Source: Candidatus Saelkia tenebricola
Lineage (GTDB): Bacteria > Omnitrophota > Gorgyraeia > Kaelpiales > Kaelpiaceae
Reading direction: 5' to 3'
Assembly: GCA_030765145.1 (NCBI GenBank)
Contig: JAVCDA010000072.1
Coordinates: 1 to 50,019, forward strand
DNA length: 50,019 nucleotides
Below are positions 26,964 through 35,316 of this stretch, piece after piece. Under the pieces are notes generated by a model. The model was not told where the DNA came from. It made no database searches and saw nothing but the letters and a program-made list of their open reading frames with translations. Position numbers and translations under genes: made by a program. The number at the start of each line of letters is the position of its first letter. Position 1 is the first letter of the stretch.

Positions 26964-28148
26964 TCAAACTCTTTCCAAAGGGTCAAATAGCATTTTATAT
27001 TCATTCTGAGCAAAACTATCTGTCATAGAAGCAATATAATCACAAATTGTTCTTTTTAATCCTTCTTGGACAATATTTTGCTGAATTTTAGCCGGCAATT
27101 GAGCAGGTTTATTCATATAAACAGTAAAAAGGTCTTTTATTATTCTTTTAGCCTTATCAGACATTCTTATAACTCTATGGTGATGATACAGTTCGGATAA
27201 TAAAAAATCTCTTAAAGGTCTCCTTTTCTCCTGCATTTGCTTACTAAAAGCTATTAACCTAAAAGATGCAGATTTAACATCTTTTACCGAATTTATAGAT
27301 TTTAAATTCTGCAAAGAAAATGTGATAACATCTTTTACATCCATATCTATCAAAATTCTTATTATCTGATGTTTTTTAAATTCTGCAGATAAAACAGGAT
27401 ATTTATTATCAACTAAATACTCAGCCTCACTCCAAAGAGGTATTTTTTTTAAATCTTCCTCGGATATTAATCCGGATGTAATGCCATCATCTAAGTCATG
27501 ATTATCATAGGCAATTTCATCAGCTACGTCGACAACCTGGGCTTCTAAAGTAGGCTGCATTGAGTTGTTGAATTCAGCCAGGTCTAAGTTCCCATATTTT
27601 GACGGCAAGAGCCCTGTTTTTTCGCTGCATACATCATCGTATCGCGTAGAATGTTTTATCAACCCCTCTCTTACCTCATAAGTTAAATTCAAACCACAAA
27701 AATCAGGATACCTCTTCTCCAGGCAATCAACCACTCTTAATCCCTGAAGATTATGGTCAAAACCTTCACTACCCATAAGGTCTCTTAATAGCTCTTCCCC
27801 TGAATGTCCAAAAGGAGTATGTCCAACATCATGACCTAAAGCAATGGCTTCAACTAAATCCGCATTTAACCCTAAAACTCTGGCAATAGAACGGGCAATC
27901 TGTGCAACTTCTAAGCTGTGCGTAAGACGAGTCCTATAATAATCACCTTCATGAATAACAAACACTTGAGTTTTATACTCCAGACGACGAAAAGCTGTGG
28001 AATGAATTATTCTATCTCTATCCCTTTGGAAACATGTCCTGAATTCATGTTCATCCTCTTTATACCTTCTGCCTGCTGAAACAATGCTTTTTAACGCATA
28101 AGGAGCTAAAAAATTCTGTTCAAAATTTTGATATTCTTGCCGATTCAT
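26964..28148 (-). CDS. dgt: Deoxyguanosinetriphosphate triphosphohydrolase-like protein
   Basis: Dgt-type enzymes hydrolyse dNTPs to deoxynucleosides and triphosphate, in nucleotide pool control. The start is set at ATG 28146-28148, which gives an N-terminus MNRQEYQNFEQNFLAPYA of family form and overlaps the HIT gene's stop in the string TAATG; a longer frame to 28241 is inside that gene. The 394-residue protein has FQRDRDRIIHSTAFRRLEYKTQVF, the HD motif with THSLEVAQIARSIARVLG and ALGHDVGHTPFGHSGEELL. All metal ligands appear intact. It is the type-2 bacterial form. Confidence 0.93.
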   Translation of the reverse strand: MNRQEYQNFEQNFLAPYALKSIVSAGRRYKEDEHEFRTCFQRDRDRIIHSTAFRRLEYKTQVFVIHEGDYYRTRLTHSLEVAQIARSIARVLGLNADLVEAIALGHDVGHTPFGHSGEELLRDLMGSEGFDHNLQGLRVVDCLEKRYPDFCGLNLTYEVREGLIKHSTRYDDVCSEKTGLLPSKYGNLDLAEFNNSMQPTLEAQVVDVADEIAYDNHDLDDGITSGLISEEDLKKIPLWSEAEYLVDNKYPVLSAEFKKHQIIRILIDMDVKDVITFSLQNLKSINSVKDVKSASFRLIAFSKQMQEKRRPLRDFLLSELYHHHRVIRMSDKAKRIIKDLFTVYMNKPAQLPAKIQQNIVQEGLKRTICDYIASMTDSFAQNEYKMLFDPLERV

Positions 28149-28618
28149 TATGTTTTTAAAAGTTGATATAATTCTTTTAACGACTGAGATATCACCCTGG
28201 TATCGGATACCACAGGCATAAAGTTTGTATCTCCGCCCCAACGGGGCACTAAATGCATATGAAGATGTTTTTCCATTCCAGCCCCAGCAGCTTTACCTAT
28301 GTTAATACCGATATTGAAACCATCAGGAGAAAGAATTGACTTAATTTTTATCTCTGATTCTTTAATCAGCTTGAACATTTCTAATAACTCTTGGTCTTTA
28401 AGACATGTAATATCTGCAATATGCCTATACGGAGCAACCATTATATGCCCGTTATTATAGGGATAGATATTCAAAAGCGAAAAACAATATTGTCCTCTAA
28501 AAATCACTAGATTCTCTCTATCTTTTTTCTGCTGCGACTTTTTACAAAAAACACATTCCTTATCCTTGTTATTATTTGTTACATACTTAACCCGCCAAGG
28601 CGCCCAAAGTCTTTCCAT
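28148..28618 (-). CDS. HIT-family hydrolase or Ap4A phosphorylase-like protein
   Basis: This HIT protein has 156 residues. It shows the N-terminal RLWAPWRVKYV, a zinc Cys pair in ECVFCKK, and the histidine triad HLHMHLVPRWGG at about 117-128. The RLWAPWR form resembles actinobacterial Ap4A phosphorylases and related nucleotide hydrolases; substrate is uncertain. The stop overlaps the dgt start, so both may help in nucleotide housekeeping. It lies 4 bases after the Ca2+ exchanger gene and has no independent promoter that I can see. Confidence 0.9.
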   Translation of the reverse strand: MERLWAPWRVKYVTNNNKDKECVFCKKSQQKKDRENLVIFRGQYCFSLLNIYPYNNGHIMVAPYRHIADITCLKDQELLEMFKLIKESEIKIKSILSPDGFNIGINIGKAAGAGMEKHLHMHLVPRWGGDTNFMPVVSDTRVISQSLKELYQLLKT

Positions 28619-28622
28619 TTTT

Positions 28623-29600
28623 TTAAAAAATAACCAATAAAGGAACTATTAAAAGTAAAATAATAAAAACCTCATATAGTTTGACAAATTTTTTAGCTCT
28701 TATCAAGATGAATAAAAGTATAACCGCGATTTCCAAAAAACAAACACTAACAACATGTGTTGTTGAGACCATGGATAATATTGGAGCATGTGCAGTCAAT
28801 ATCTCCAAAATAGGGACTATTGCTACATCCAAAGCATTGCTCCCGAGAATATTGCCAACAGCCATTGCCCAGGACCCATTGAAAATTGCAGAAACAGTTA
28901 CTACCAGCTCCGGCAATGACGTTACAAAACCTAAAAAAAGTGTTCCAAAAAAAACATCATTCAAACCGCTTTTTTCAACTATTATTTTTGATTCAGAAAC
29001 CATCAATCGTCCAAAAACAGCAATCGCACACAAAAACACAACAAAAACAGTCCATCTAAATATATGCTTTGTTACCTTTTCTTGATTTTCAGACTTTGAA
29101 TCATCAAGATCAGAAATAGACCTTTCTCTCTTTAAGAAGAGAAAATAAAATAAAATGATTAAGAAATTTTCAAAACCAAAACTAAAAAACTCCATTCCAA
29201 CATTTAAAAAACCTCGCATAAAAATTGCAGCCAAAAGAATAAATTGTAAAATAAATACCAACACCAGATTACCTGATAAAAGCTCTTTTTTTAAAAAACT
29301 TCTTCTACAGAATAAATCTAAAACTATCAATATGAACAGATTTATTAAAAGAGACCCGCAAATATCCCCTATTGCAAGATCAAAAGAACCACTACTAACA
29401 GCTACACTTGCAGTAATTATTTCAGGAGCAGAGGTGGCAATAGCCAGGAAAAAAACCCCCATAAATCCTGCCGACATGCGGCTTTTTTTAACAATGACAG
29501 AAGCATATTTACAAGAAAAATATCCAAAGAAAAGCAGGCCTAAAGAATAAACCGAAAACCTACTCCATGCACCCAGCATTGAAAATCCCTGAAGTTCCAT
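28623..29600 (-). CDS. Cation/Ca2+ exchanger family (CaCA) membrane protein
   Basis: The 325-residue protein has about ten membrane segments in two repeat halves. The alpha-repeat signatures are visible in each: ATSAPEIITASVAVSSGSFD in the first and TSLPELVVTVSAIFNGSW with GNILGSNALD in the second. It should exchange Na+ or H+ for Ca2+ or a similar cation. The two halves are linked by a charged loop around 150-175 that is lysine- and serine-rich. Its 5' end overlaps the upstream ATPase gene by 41 bases, which implies coupled expression. If the Na+-type PPase at 9376-11475 makes a sodium gradient, this exchanger could use it; that link is inferred. Confidence 0.92.
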   Translation of the reverse strand: MELQGFSMLGAWSRFSVYSLGLLFFGYFSCKYASVIVKKSRMSAGFMGVFFLAIATSAPEIITASVAVSSGSFDLAIGDICGSLLINLFILIVLDLFCRRSFLKKELLSGNLVLVFILQFILLAAIFMRGFLNVGMEFFSFGFENFLIILFYFLFLKRERSISDLDDSKSENQEKVTKHIFRWTVFVVFLCAIAVFGRLMVSESKIIVEKSGLNDVFFGTLFLGFVTSLPELVVTVSAIFNGSWAMAVGNILGSNALDVAIVPILEILTAHAPILSMVSTTHVVSVCFLEIAVILLFILIRAKKFVKLYEVFIILLLIVPLLVIF

Positions 29601-31185
29601 AAAATTCCAATAACTTAGTTACAAACAGAGAATCCCAAATCCAGAACCCCTTTGTTTTTAACATACTTTGAGTATTATCATCTATATCTGAAATCAAAAT
29701 ACCTACTTTTTGACTATAACAATTTAAATCTTCTTTTAAGCTCGAAAGCAGCTTATAAACAGAAGGCTCCTCTATCTTGGAATGAAACAACACAATTAAC
29801 CATTTCCCTCCTTTTAGCTTACTACCCTCCAAAATTAAATATTCTTCATTCTCGGACTTTACCTCAATGGAAGCAAACTTGGGCAAAAGTTTTCTTCTTC
29901 CTTGCAGCTCTATAAATTCATTTTCAAATTTTAAAAATAATTTCTCAATTATAGCATTCAAACTGTTTTTTAAACTACGTATCCTAAAACCGCTAAAACC
30001 ATTATTCAATTTTTCTATTTCTTCTGAAATAAAGTCTATTCTATCCTCTAATCCTAGTTTTAATCCCATTAAATCAGGCTTGTAAGCATACAGCAACCAA
30101 ATTCTAAAAAGAGGATCTTTAATTCTATAAAAACTGCCATTTTTTTCCAAAAACCCGTTCATAGAATAATTATATTCCGCATAAGAGAAATTCTTTTTCT
30201 TTAAATTTTTCTTCTTGGTATTACCCCGAGCAACTTCCATTACAAACGGCAAAAACTCCTGGAACCTCTCCATCCCCGGACTTAAATCCAATTTTTCCTG
30301 AAAATAGCGATAAAGAAAACCTTTATTATCCAACAGATTCTCCTTTATGGTCAACATAAGTCCTTCTCGGTCTAAAACAGAAAGATTATCCCTCATCCAA
30401 TTAGTTAAAAGATCCAGATACAAAGGCATTCCATGGGTAAGAAAAAGAAGATCATCCAAGACTTTTTCTTCTTTCTTGATTCCACCTATACGTTTTTTTG
30501 CAAAATCCAAAGACTCATTGCAAGAGAACCTGTTCAACTCTATAATTTCAAAATTTCCAAATAACAAAGAAAATTCTGAATTAAGCATCGCTTTTGATTT
30601 TTCCGTATCAGAACTTATCAAGACAAAAAGAGCATGTTTATCCAGCATAATATGTTCTCTTAAAACTTTAGGCCAAGACCTCACTTTGCATTTCTCAAAA
30701 CCGAAAAATTCATCGATAACAAAAAGACAATTTTTGTCAAAATTATCTTTTATAGCTTTAGGCATGTTAAAAATTGCTTTCAAAATAATTTCATAATTAC
30801 CATTCTTTTGAGCTGTCTCTATATTACGAACTAATGACCCAAGAAACGGAAATTCTGATTCTATTATTTTTCCCACATCAATAACGTTAGTAAAGTGTGT
30901 CGCTTCAATTTTAGCAAGTCTACGCAAAGAGAATAATAAGAAACCCAAAAAACTTTCTTTTAAAAATCCTTCTTCAAGATTGAGGTAAATTGGAAACAAT
31001 TCTTCTCCCACCCCCTGATGAATATACTTAAGCACCAATGAAGTCTTACCGATACCCCAGTCTCCAATAATAGCCAGATTTCTCCTGTACCCCTTAATAT
31101 AATCAGATTCTATCTTTCCAAGCCTCTTAAGCTCTGATGACCTGCCTAAGAACTTTTCTAAACTTACTGGTCCAATTTTTATCAT
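29560..31185 (-). CDS. Archaeal-type ATPase with DUF234-like C-terminal domain
   Basis: The 541-residue protein belongs to the AAA/STAND-like ATPases of the archaeal-ATPase family. It begins with the family lead-in FLGRSSELKRL, followed by a Walker A at GDWGIGKTS (about 42-50) and a Walker B at LFVIDEFFGF (about 156-165). A winged-helix region with FYRIKDPLFRIWLLYAYK is at about 350. The C-terminus (about 420-530) has the IEVKSENEEYLILEGSK and WLIVLFHSKI stretch typical of the restriction-endonuclease-like DUF234 domain. The role is unknown; such proteins are common in archaea and scattered bacteria. It overlaps the CaCA gene by 41 bases. Confidence 0.82.
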   Translation of the reverse strand: MIKIGPVSLEKFLGRSSELKRLGKIESDYIKGYRRNLAIIGDWGIGKTSLVLKYIHQGVGEELFPIYLNLEEGFLKESFLGFLLFSLRRLAKIEATHFTNVIDVGKIIESEFPFLGSLVRNIETAQKNGNYEIILKAIFNMPKAIKDNFDKNCLFVIDEFFGFEKCKVRSWPKVLREHIMLDKHALFVLISSDTEKSKAMLNSEFSLLFGNFEIIELNRFSCNESLDFAKKRIGGIKKEEKVLDDLLFLTHGMPLYLDLLTNWMRDNLSVLDREGLMLTIKENLLDNKGFLYRYFQEKLDLSPGMERFQEFLPFVMEVARGNTKKKNLKKKNFSYAEYNYSMNGFLEKNGSFYRIKDPLFRIWLLYAYKPDLMGLKLGLEDRIDFISEEIEKLNNGFSGFRIRSLKNSLNAIIEKLFLKFENEFIELQGRRKLLPKFASIEVKSENEEYLILEGSKLKGGKWLIVLFHSKIEEPSVYKLLSSLKEDLNCYSQKVGILISDIDDNTQSMLKTKGFWIWDSLFVTKLLEFYGTSGIFNAGCME

Positions 31186-31197
31186 TTCAAAATTATA

Positions 31198-31851
31198 TTA
31201 TAAAAAATTTAAAGGATTTAATGTTTTATGTTTCTGCCTGATCTCAAAATGCAATAGAGGATTCTCTTTTGCTAAAACAGCAATACTATCACCTTGGGTA
31301 ACAAAATTACCCTTGTTCACCAGAAGAGTTTCATTGTAAGCATAAAGAGTATAGATATCTTTACCATGATCTATTATTATCATTTTTCCGTACCCCTTGA
31401 CATCTTCACCAGTATAACAAATGCTACCGCTCCCAGCAGCTTTAACTGTTAGGTCTCCTCGAGAGCGAATATCTATACCGCGATTAGCACCCTTGAAAGT
31501 ATTATCCCCGTAAGAAGAAACTACCTCTCCCTTAATCGGCCAAATAAAATTCGTTTCCCTATATTTGCTTTTAAAATCTGTTTCAGGAATATACAGAAGC
31601 TGCCCCTCTTTTATCAAAGAAGGATTTGTTATTCTATTTACCTCTATAATCTTTGCTATTTCAATATCATAAGCTCGAGATATTTTATATAAAGTTTCAC
31701 CTTTTTCGACATTGTGATAAGTGCCTTTTGTTTCCTTTTTCTCAAAAACAGGAGATATTCTTGATGCCGGAATAACTTTTATATTGGAGTTTTTCACGGC
31801 ACAACCAACAACAATCAAAGATATTAAAACACTTAAACATCTCATAATCAT
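31198..31851 (-). CDS. NlpD-like lipoprotein with LysM and degenerate LytM domain
   Basis: The 217-residue protein has a lipoprotein signal with lipobox VVGC at residues 14-17, a LysM domain (about 45-90: VEKGETLYKISRAYDIEIAK, NPSLIKEGQLLYIPE) and a C-terminal LytM/M23 domain. In the M23 domain the first zinc His is Asn-Arg (GANRGIDI) and the HxH motif reads HFEIR, so the zinc site is incomplete. This is the pattern of NlpD and EnvC, which do not cut peptidoglycan but activate amidases at the septum. It follows tRNA-Gly by 39 bases. An inactive, activator role is inferred. Confidence 0.88.
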   Translation of the reverse strand: MIMRCLSVLISLIVVGCAVKNSNIKVIPASRISPVFEKKETKGTYHNVEKGETLYKISRAYDIEIAKIIEVNRITNPSLIKEGQLLYIPETDFKSKYRETNFIWPIKGEVVSSYGDNTFKGANRGIDIRSRGDLTVKAAGSGSICYTGEDVKGYGKMIIIDHGKDIYTLYAYNETLLVNKGNFVTQGDSIAVLAKENPLLHFEIRQKHKTLNPLNFL

Positions 31852-31890
31852 ATTAAAACTCCAGGGTATTTACCCCTTTTTTAACAATAG

Positions 31891-31962
31891 AGCGAGCGAG
31901 GGGAATCGAACCCCCGACATCCAGCTTGGGAAGCTAGTGTTCTACCGCTGAACTACGCTCGC
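31891..31962 (-). tRNA. tRNA-Gly (anticodon CCC), overlapping the 3' end of thiC
   Basis: The reverse complement folds as acceptor GCGAGCG/CGCTCGC, D arm GTTC/GAAC, anticodon stem CTAGC/GCTGG, loop TTCCCAA and T arm CGGGG/CCCCT. The anticodon CCC reads the Gly codon GGG. The discriminator is T, as in Gly tRNAs. The 5' 29 bases are also the last codons of thiC on the same strand; no CCA is encoded. Confidence 0.95.
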
Positions 31963-33259
31963 AATCTTCATTCCCCTTCTTTGTAAGGAATGCTTCTACA
32001 ATTTTAATGGAACAATATTCTCCGCACATAGAACAAGTATCCGTTATGCCCGGTGGTATTTTATTTCTATATTCGGATGCCTTATCGCTGTCAAGTGCAA
32101 GTTGAATCTGTTTTGTCCAATTTCTTTCTTTCCTTGCTTTACTAATTTGATATTCTCTTTCTAAATATTTACGCTTACCCCGTGCTACATTAACAGCCTG
32201 GGCAGCTATTTTAAAAGCCATAATACCGTCTCTCACATCCTCTAAATCCGGAAGACAAAGATGTTCTGCAGGAGTAAGATAACAAAGAAAATCAGCTCCA
32301 GTATAACCCGCAACTGCTGCACCTATTGCTGCATTTATATGATCATATCCTGCTGCAGAATCTATAACAAGAGGTCCTAAAACATAGAGAGGTGCATTAT
32401 TTATAATTTCTTTTATCGATTTAATCTCATGCTCTACTTTGTGTAAAGGAACGTGTCCAGGACCTTCAACCATAACCTGAACATCTGCTTCTTTTGCCCG
32501 CTTAAGAAGATCAGCTATAATAAAAGTTTCATGATATTGCAAAACATCCCCGGCATCGAATATTGACCCCGGGCGCAAGGCATCCCCCAAGCTAATAGTA
32601 ACACCATACTTCTTGGTTATATCAAGCACACGGTCGAAATACTGATAATAAGGATTTTCTTTTTGGTTGACAATCATCCATTCTAAAAGCAGCGCTCCTC
32701 CTCTGCTAACTACATCTAGTATCCTAATATCTTTCTTCAATTTTTCAATAGCTTCTAAATCGATCCCCGAATGAATAGTAAAAAAATCTACTCCATCTTT
32801 GGCCTGATTTTCTAAAACTGTGAAAAAATCATCCACCTTAAGATTGGTAATATTTCCACCACATTGGGCCCCATGTACTGCAGCTTCATAAATGGGGACC
32901 GTACCAAACGGCATTGGAGATTTAGAAATTAGCTCTCTTCGTATACGGACCAAATCTCTCCCCACTGATAAATCCATAATCGCATCAGCCCCAAGCTTAT
33001 CCGCTAAATCAATCTTTTTCTTCTCCAGCTCGATATCTTCCTTATCAAAAGAGGCCCCTATATTAACGTTGATTTTAATAGCCATCCCAGCCCCTATTGC
33101 AACAGGCTTTTGAGGAGAATGGATAAAATTATACGGTACAACAACTTCACCATTTAGAATCTTTTCTACCAAAACAGCAGATGGAATTTCTTCGTCTTCT
33201 GCTATACGATGCAGGAATTCGGGAATTTCGCCTTTTTTAATTTTTTCTATCAATGTCAT
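31934..33259 (-). CDS. thiC: Phosphomethylpyrimidine synthase
   Basis: ThiC is a radical SAM enzyme that rearranges AIR to HMP phosphate for thiamine. The 441-residue protein has PYNFIHSPQKPVAIGAGMAI, VEGPGHVPLHKVEHE, the VLGPLVIDSAAGYDHI stretch and the C-terminal cluster motif CSMCGEYCSIKI (CxxCxxxxC). It is the short bacterial form. The start overlaps thiE by 23 bases. The last ten codons, including the TAG, lie in tRNA-Gly, so the tail CERSSAVEH reflects the tRNA sequence rather than family conservation. No TPP riboswitch is visible upstream; the gene is fed by thiD2-thiE. Confidence 0.96.
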   Translation of the reverse strand: MTLIEKIKKGEIPEFLHRIAEDEEIPSAVLVEKILNGEVVVPYNFIHSPQKPVAIGAGMAIKINVNIGASFDKEDIELEKKKIDLADKLGADAIMDLSVGRDLVRIRRELISKSPMPFGTVPIYEAAVHGAQCGGNITNLKVDDFFTVLENQAKDGVDFFTIHSGIDLEAIEKLKKDIRILDVVSRGGALLLEWMIVNQKENPYYQYFDRVLDITKKYGVTISLGDALRPGSIFDAGDVLQYHETFIIADLLKRAKEADVQVMVEGPGHVPLHKVEHEIKSIKEIINNAPLYVLGPLVIDSAAGYDHINAAIGAAVAGYTGADFLCYLTPAEHLCLPDLEDVRDGIMAFKIAAQAVNVARGKRKYLEREYQISKARKERNWTKQIQLALDSDKASEYRNKIPPGITDTCSMCGEYCSIKIVEAFLTKKGNEDCERSSAVEH

Positions 33260-33869
33260 TGTTCAGCACCTTTCTAATTTTTGAAATTAATTTTTTTTTA
33301 TCCTTACTATCTGCCAAAGCTTGAATCATTGCCACATTCTTAAACCCCATATTCTTTACATGCTCAATACTTTCTAGAGCTATTCCTCCAATAGCAACCT
33401 GAGGCAAGTTTATCTCGTTTCTAATCAATACTACTTCATCATATGCAATCGGCCTAAGTCCTTTCTTGATTGAAGTTTCAAAAATTGGTCCTACACTTAT
33501 ATAGTCTGCGCCTTTTATTTTAGCTTCTTCCGCCTCTTTAAAATTATGAGACGTAACACCTAATATTTTTCCGTCTCCAAGAATTTTTCTTGCCGAATCA
33601 ATCGGCAAATCACTTTTGCCCAGATGAACACCATCCGCATCCACAGCAAGAGCTATCTCTACACGATCATTGATAATAAAACTTTTCTCATAAATACTGG
33701 TTAATCTTTTAAGCTCAAAGGCTAACTCATAAAACTCTTTATCTGATAAGCCTTTATCTCTAAGCTGAATTAAATCCACCCCTGAGGTTAAAAGCTCCCT
33801 AAAATATACCTTATGATCAAATCCGGTATCTGAAATAGCATAAATATTCACCCCTTCTAAAACAATCAT
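33237..33869 (-). CDS. thiE: Thiamine-phosphate synthase
   Basis: ThiE joins HMP-PP and thiazole phosphate to thiamine phosphate. The 210-residue TIM barrel has LIQLRDKGLSDKEFYE at about 35-50, FIINDRVEIALAVDADGVHL and the phosphate-binding DYISVGPIFETSIKKG and VAIGGIALES. All are family motifs. The start overlaps thiD2 by 4 bases and the end overlaps thiC, so the three genes are translationally coupled. Thiazole synthesis genes (thiG, thiH, thiS) are not in the window. Confidence 0.95.
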   Translation of the reverse strand: MIVLEGVNIYAISDTGFDHKVYFRELLTSGVDLIQLRDKGLSDKEFYELAFELKRLTSIYEKSFIINDRVEIALAVDADGVHLGKSDLPIDSARKILGDGKILGVTSHNFKEAEEAKIKGADYISVGPIFETSIKKGLRPIAYDEVVLIRNEINLPQVAIGGIALESIEHVKNMGFKNVAMIQALADSKDKKKLISKIRKVLNNDIDRKN

Positions 33870-34270
33870 AGCCTCCTGAAAGCATCTTTTTCTATAGCAT
33901 AAATTTTAAAACGTAATTTCATAAATTTCGGTTTTAACATGGGGTCTAAAACCTGTGAAACTTCTTCTAAAACTCTTAAAGATTCTGTTGCACGCTGAAA
34001 ATTTCTTCTCAACAAATCTTGGGATGAAATTTTTGATTTTTCATTACTATATTTAAATTTACAATCATCCGTTTTTACGTTTCTGGCATCAAGTAGTTTT
34101 TTAACGTCAAAAACACTTACTAAACGAGCTAAAGACCTTCTTGTATTTTTCAAACACACAGCATGTGCAGCGTCATTAATGACAAAACGCAAGATATCCT
34201 CAGATACCCTTAACCCCTCACGAGACCTATTGTAATTTGCATCTATGATGCGTAAAAACTTTTTTTCCAT
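33866..34270 (-). CDS. thiD2: ThiD2-family protein, probable HMP-phosphate kinase
   Basis: The 134-residue protein opens with RIIDANYNRSREGLRVSEDI, the signature of the ThiD2 family, which phosphorylates HMP-P to HMP-PP in lineages without normal ThiD. The same block appears as an N-terminal domain fused to ThiE in Aquifex and others. Further helix motifs are LLRRNFQRATESLRVLEE and the C-terminal KLRFKIYAIEKDA. Here it is a separate gene, immediately before thiE. The start lies 28 bases inside the preceding hldC gene, without a strong Shine-Dalgarno. The HMP-kinase role rests on published family work and position. Confidence 0.86.
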   Translation of the reverse strand: MEKKFLRIIDANYNRSREGLRVSEDILRFVINDAAHAVCLKNTRRSLARLVSVFDVKKLLDARNVKTDDCKFKYSNEKSKISSQDLLRRNFQRATESLRVLEEVSQVLDPMLKPKFMKLRFKIYAIEKDAFRRL

Positions 34271-34728
34271 ATCTTCTTTAATAACTTAGTTGTACTGTAT
34301 TCTTCCAAATACGGAATTGATATTACTTTTCCACCATATGATTCGACAATATCCCGACCAACTACTTCATTAAGTTTCCAATCAGCACCTTTAAATAAAT
34401 ATTTAGGCTTAATGACATTAATCAACTCATAAGGGGTTTCTTCATCAAAAATCACAACATAATCCACCATTTCAAGAGCCGACAGCACCCTTGCTCTATC
34501 AATTTCGGTTACTACCGGCCGTGATTTACCCTTAATCTTTCTGACAGATTTATCAGAATTAAGCCCCAAAACCAGGATATCAACATAACGCTTGATGTTT
34601 TCCAGATATTCAATATGGCCGGGATGCAAAATGTCAAAACACCCGTTGGTAAAACCTATTGTTTTACCTTCCGACTTAAGCTTCCTTAAGACTCTCAATA
34701 TAGAACCAACTGTCCTTATTTTTTTCAT
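34243..34728 (-). CDS. hldC: Heptose 1-phosphate adenylyltransferase (HldE C-terminal type)
   Basis: This cytidylyltransferase-fold enzyme adenylates D-glycero-beta-D-manno-heptose 1-phosphate for the ADP-heptose of the LPS core. The 161-residue protein has the class motif TNGCFDILHPGHIEYLENIK (about 25-44), the GLNSDKSVRKIKG loop and the VDYVVIFDEETPYELI and LFKGADWK segments. It corresponds to the C-terminal half of the bifunctional HldE; the kinase half is not in the window. It follows gmhA by about 20 bases, and gmhA does the earlier step. Confidence 0.92.
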   Translation of the reverse strand: MKKIRTVGSILRVLRKLKSEGKTIGFTNGCFDILHPGHIEYLENIKRYVDILVLGLNSDKSVRKIKGKSRPVVTEIDRARVLSALEMVDYVVIFDEETPYELINVIKPKYLFKGADWKLNEVVGRDIVESYGGKVISIPYLEEYSTTKLLKKIWKKSFYAS

Positions 34729-34749
34729 CTTGAAAAAGATAATTTCGGT

Positions 34750-35316
34750 TTAATACAAACTTTCTTCAACTAAAAGACAGAGTAGATGCGCCAGAGTAAT
34801 GTGGACTTCCTGAATTATAGATACCTCATCAGAGGCAACTACAAAGCTTATATCCGAAATACTTACAATCCGTCCTCCTTCACAACCTGTAAGTGAAATA
34901 ACAAAACCTCCCATTGCCTTCGTGAACTCAACTGCCTTAATAACATTTGCAGAGTTTCCGCTTGTAGAAATTGCCATGACGCAATCTCCCGGTTTTAAAA
35001 ATGCCTCAATTTGCTTTAAAAACACATCCTCGTAAGCATAATCATTGGCTACTGCAGTTAAAATTGATGTATTTGTAGTTAAAGCCAAAACAGGTAAAGC
35101 CCTGCGTTCTTTTCTGAATCTACCCACAAGTTCTGCTGCTATATGCTGACTATCTGCAGCACTGCCGCCATTACCGAAAACCAGCATTTTTCCGCCGCTT
35201 TGAAAGATAGATATTAATTTCTCTGCTGCTTGTTCAATTTTATCTATATGTTGCTTTAGAAAATCTTTTTTGACATTAATACTATTTTGAAAATAATTAT
35301 TTATTACTTCTTTCAT
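34750..35316 (-). CDS. gmhA: Sedoheptulose-7-phosphate isomerase
   Basis: GmhA opens the LPS heptose pathway by converting sedoheptulose 7-phosphate to D-glycero-D-manno-heptose 7-phosphate. The 188-residue SIS-domain protein has FGNGGSAADSQHIAAELVG at about 46-64, the STSGNSANV phosphate loop and the C-terminal IIQEVHITLAHLLC, including the Gln-Glu and His residues used for zinc and catalysis. It follows the phosphofructokinase gene directly (stop and start abut at 35316). With hldC next, it forms a two-gene heptose unit. Confidence 0.94.
   Translation of the reverse strand: MKEVINNYFQNSINVKKDFLKQHIDKIEQAAEKLISIFQSGGKMLVFGNGGSAADSQHIAAELVGRFRKERRALPVLALTTNTSILTAVANDYAYEDVFLKQIEAFLKPGDCVMAISTSGNSANVIKAVEFTKAMGGFVISLTGCEGGRIVSISDISFVVASDEVSIIQEVHITLAHLLCLLVEESLY

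Noticed and set aside
28149-28241. A longer dgt start at 28241
   Set aside because: It would overlap the HIT gene by about 90 bases; the N-terminus from 28148 matches the family.
28681-29085. A plus-strand open frame of 134 codons
   Set aside because: It mirrors the CaCA exchanger and shows no recognisable domain or start signal.
30347-30796. A plus-strand open frame of 149 codons
   Set aside because: It lies opposite the ATPase Walker B region; no support other than length.
34243-34749. TPP riboswitch upstream of the thi genes
   Set aside because: The space is fully coding (hldC), and I could not find the conserved CUGAGA and related aptamer segments.
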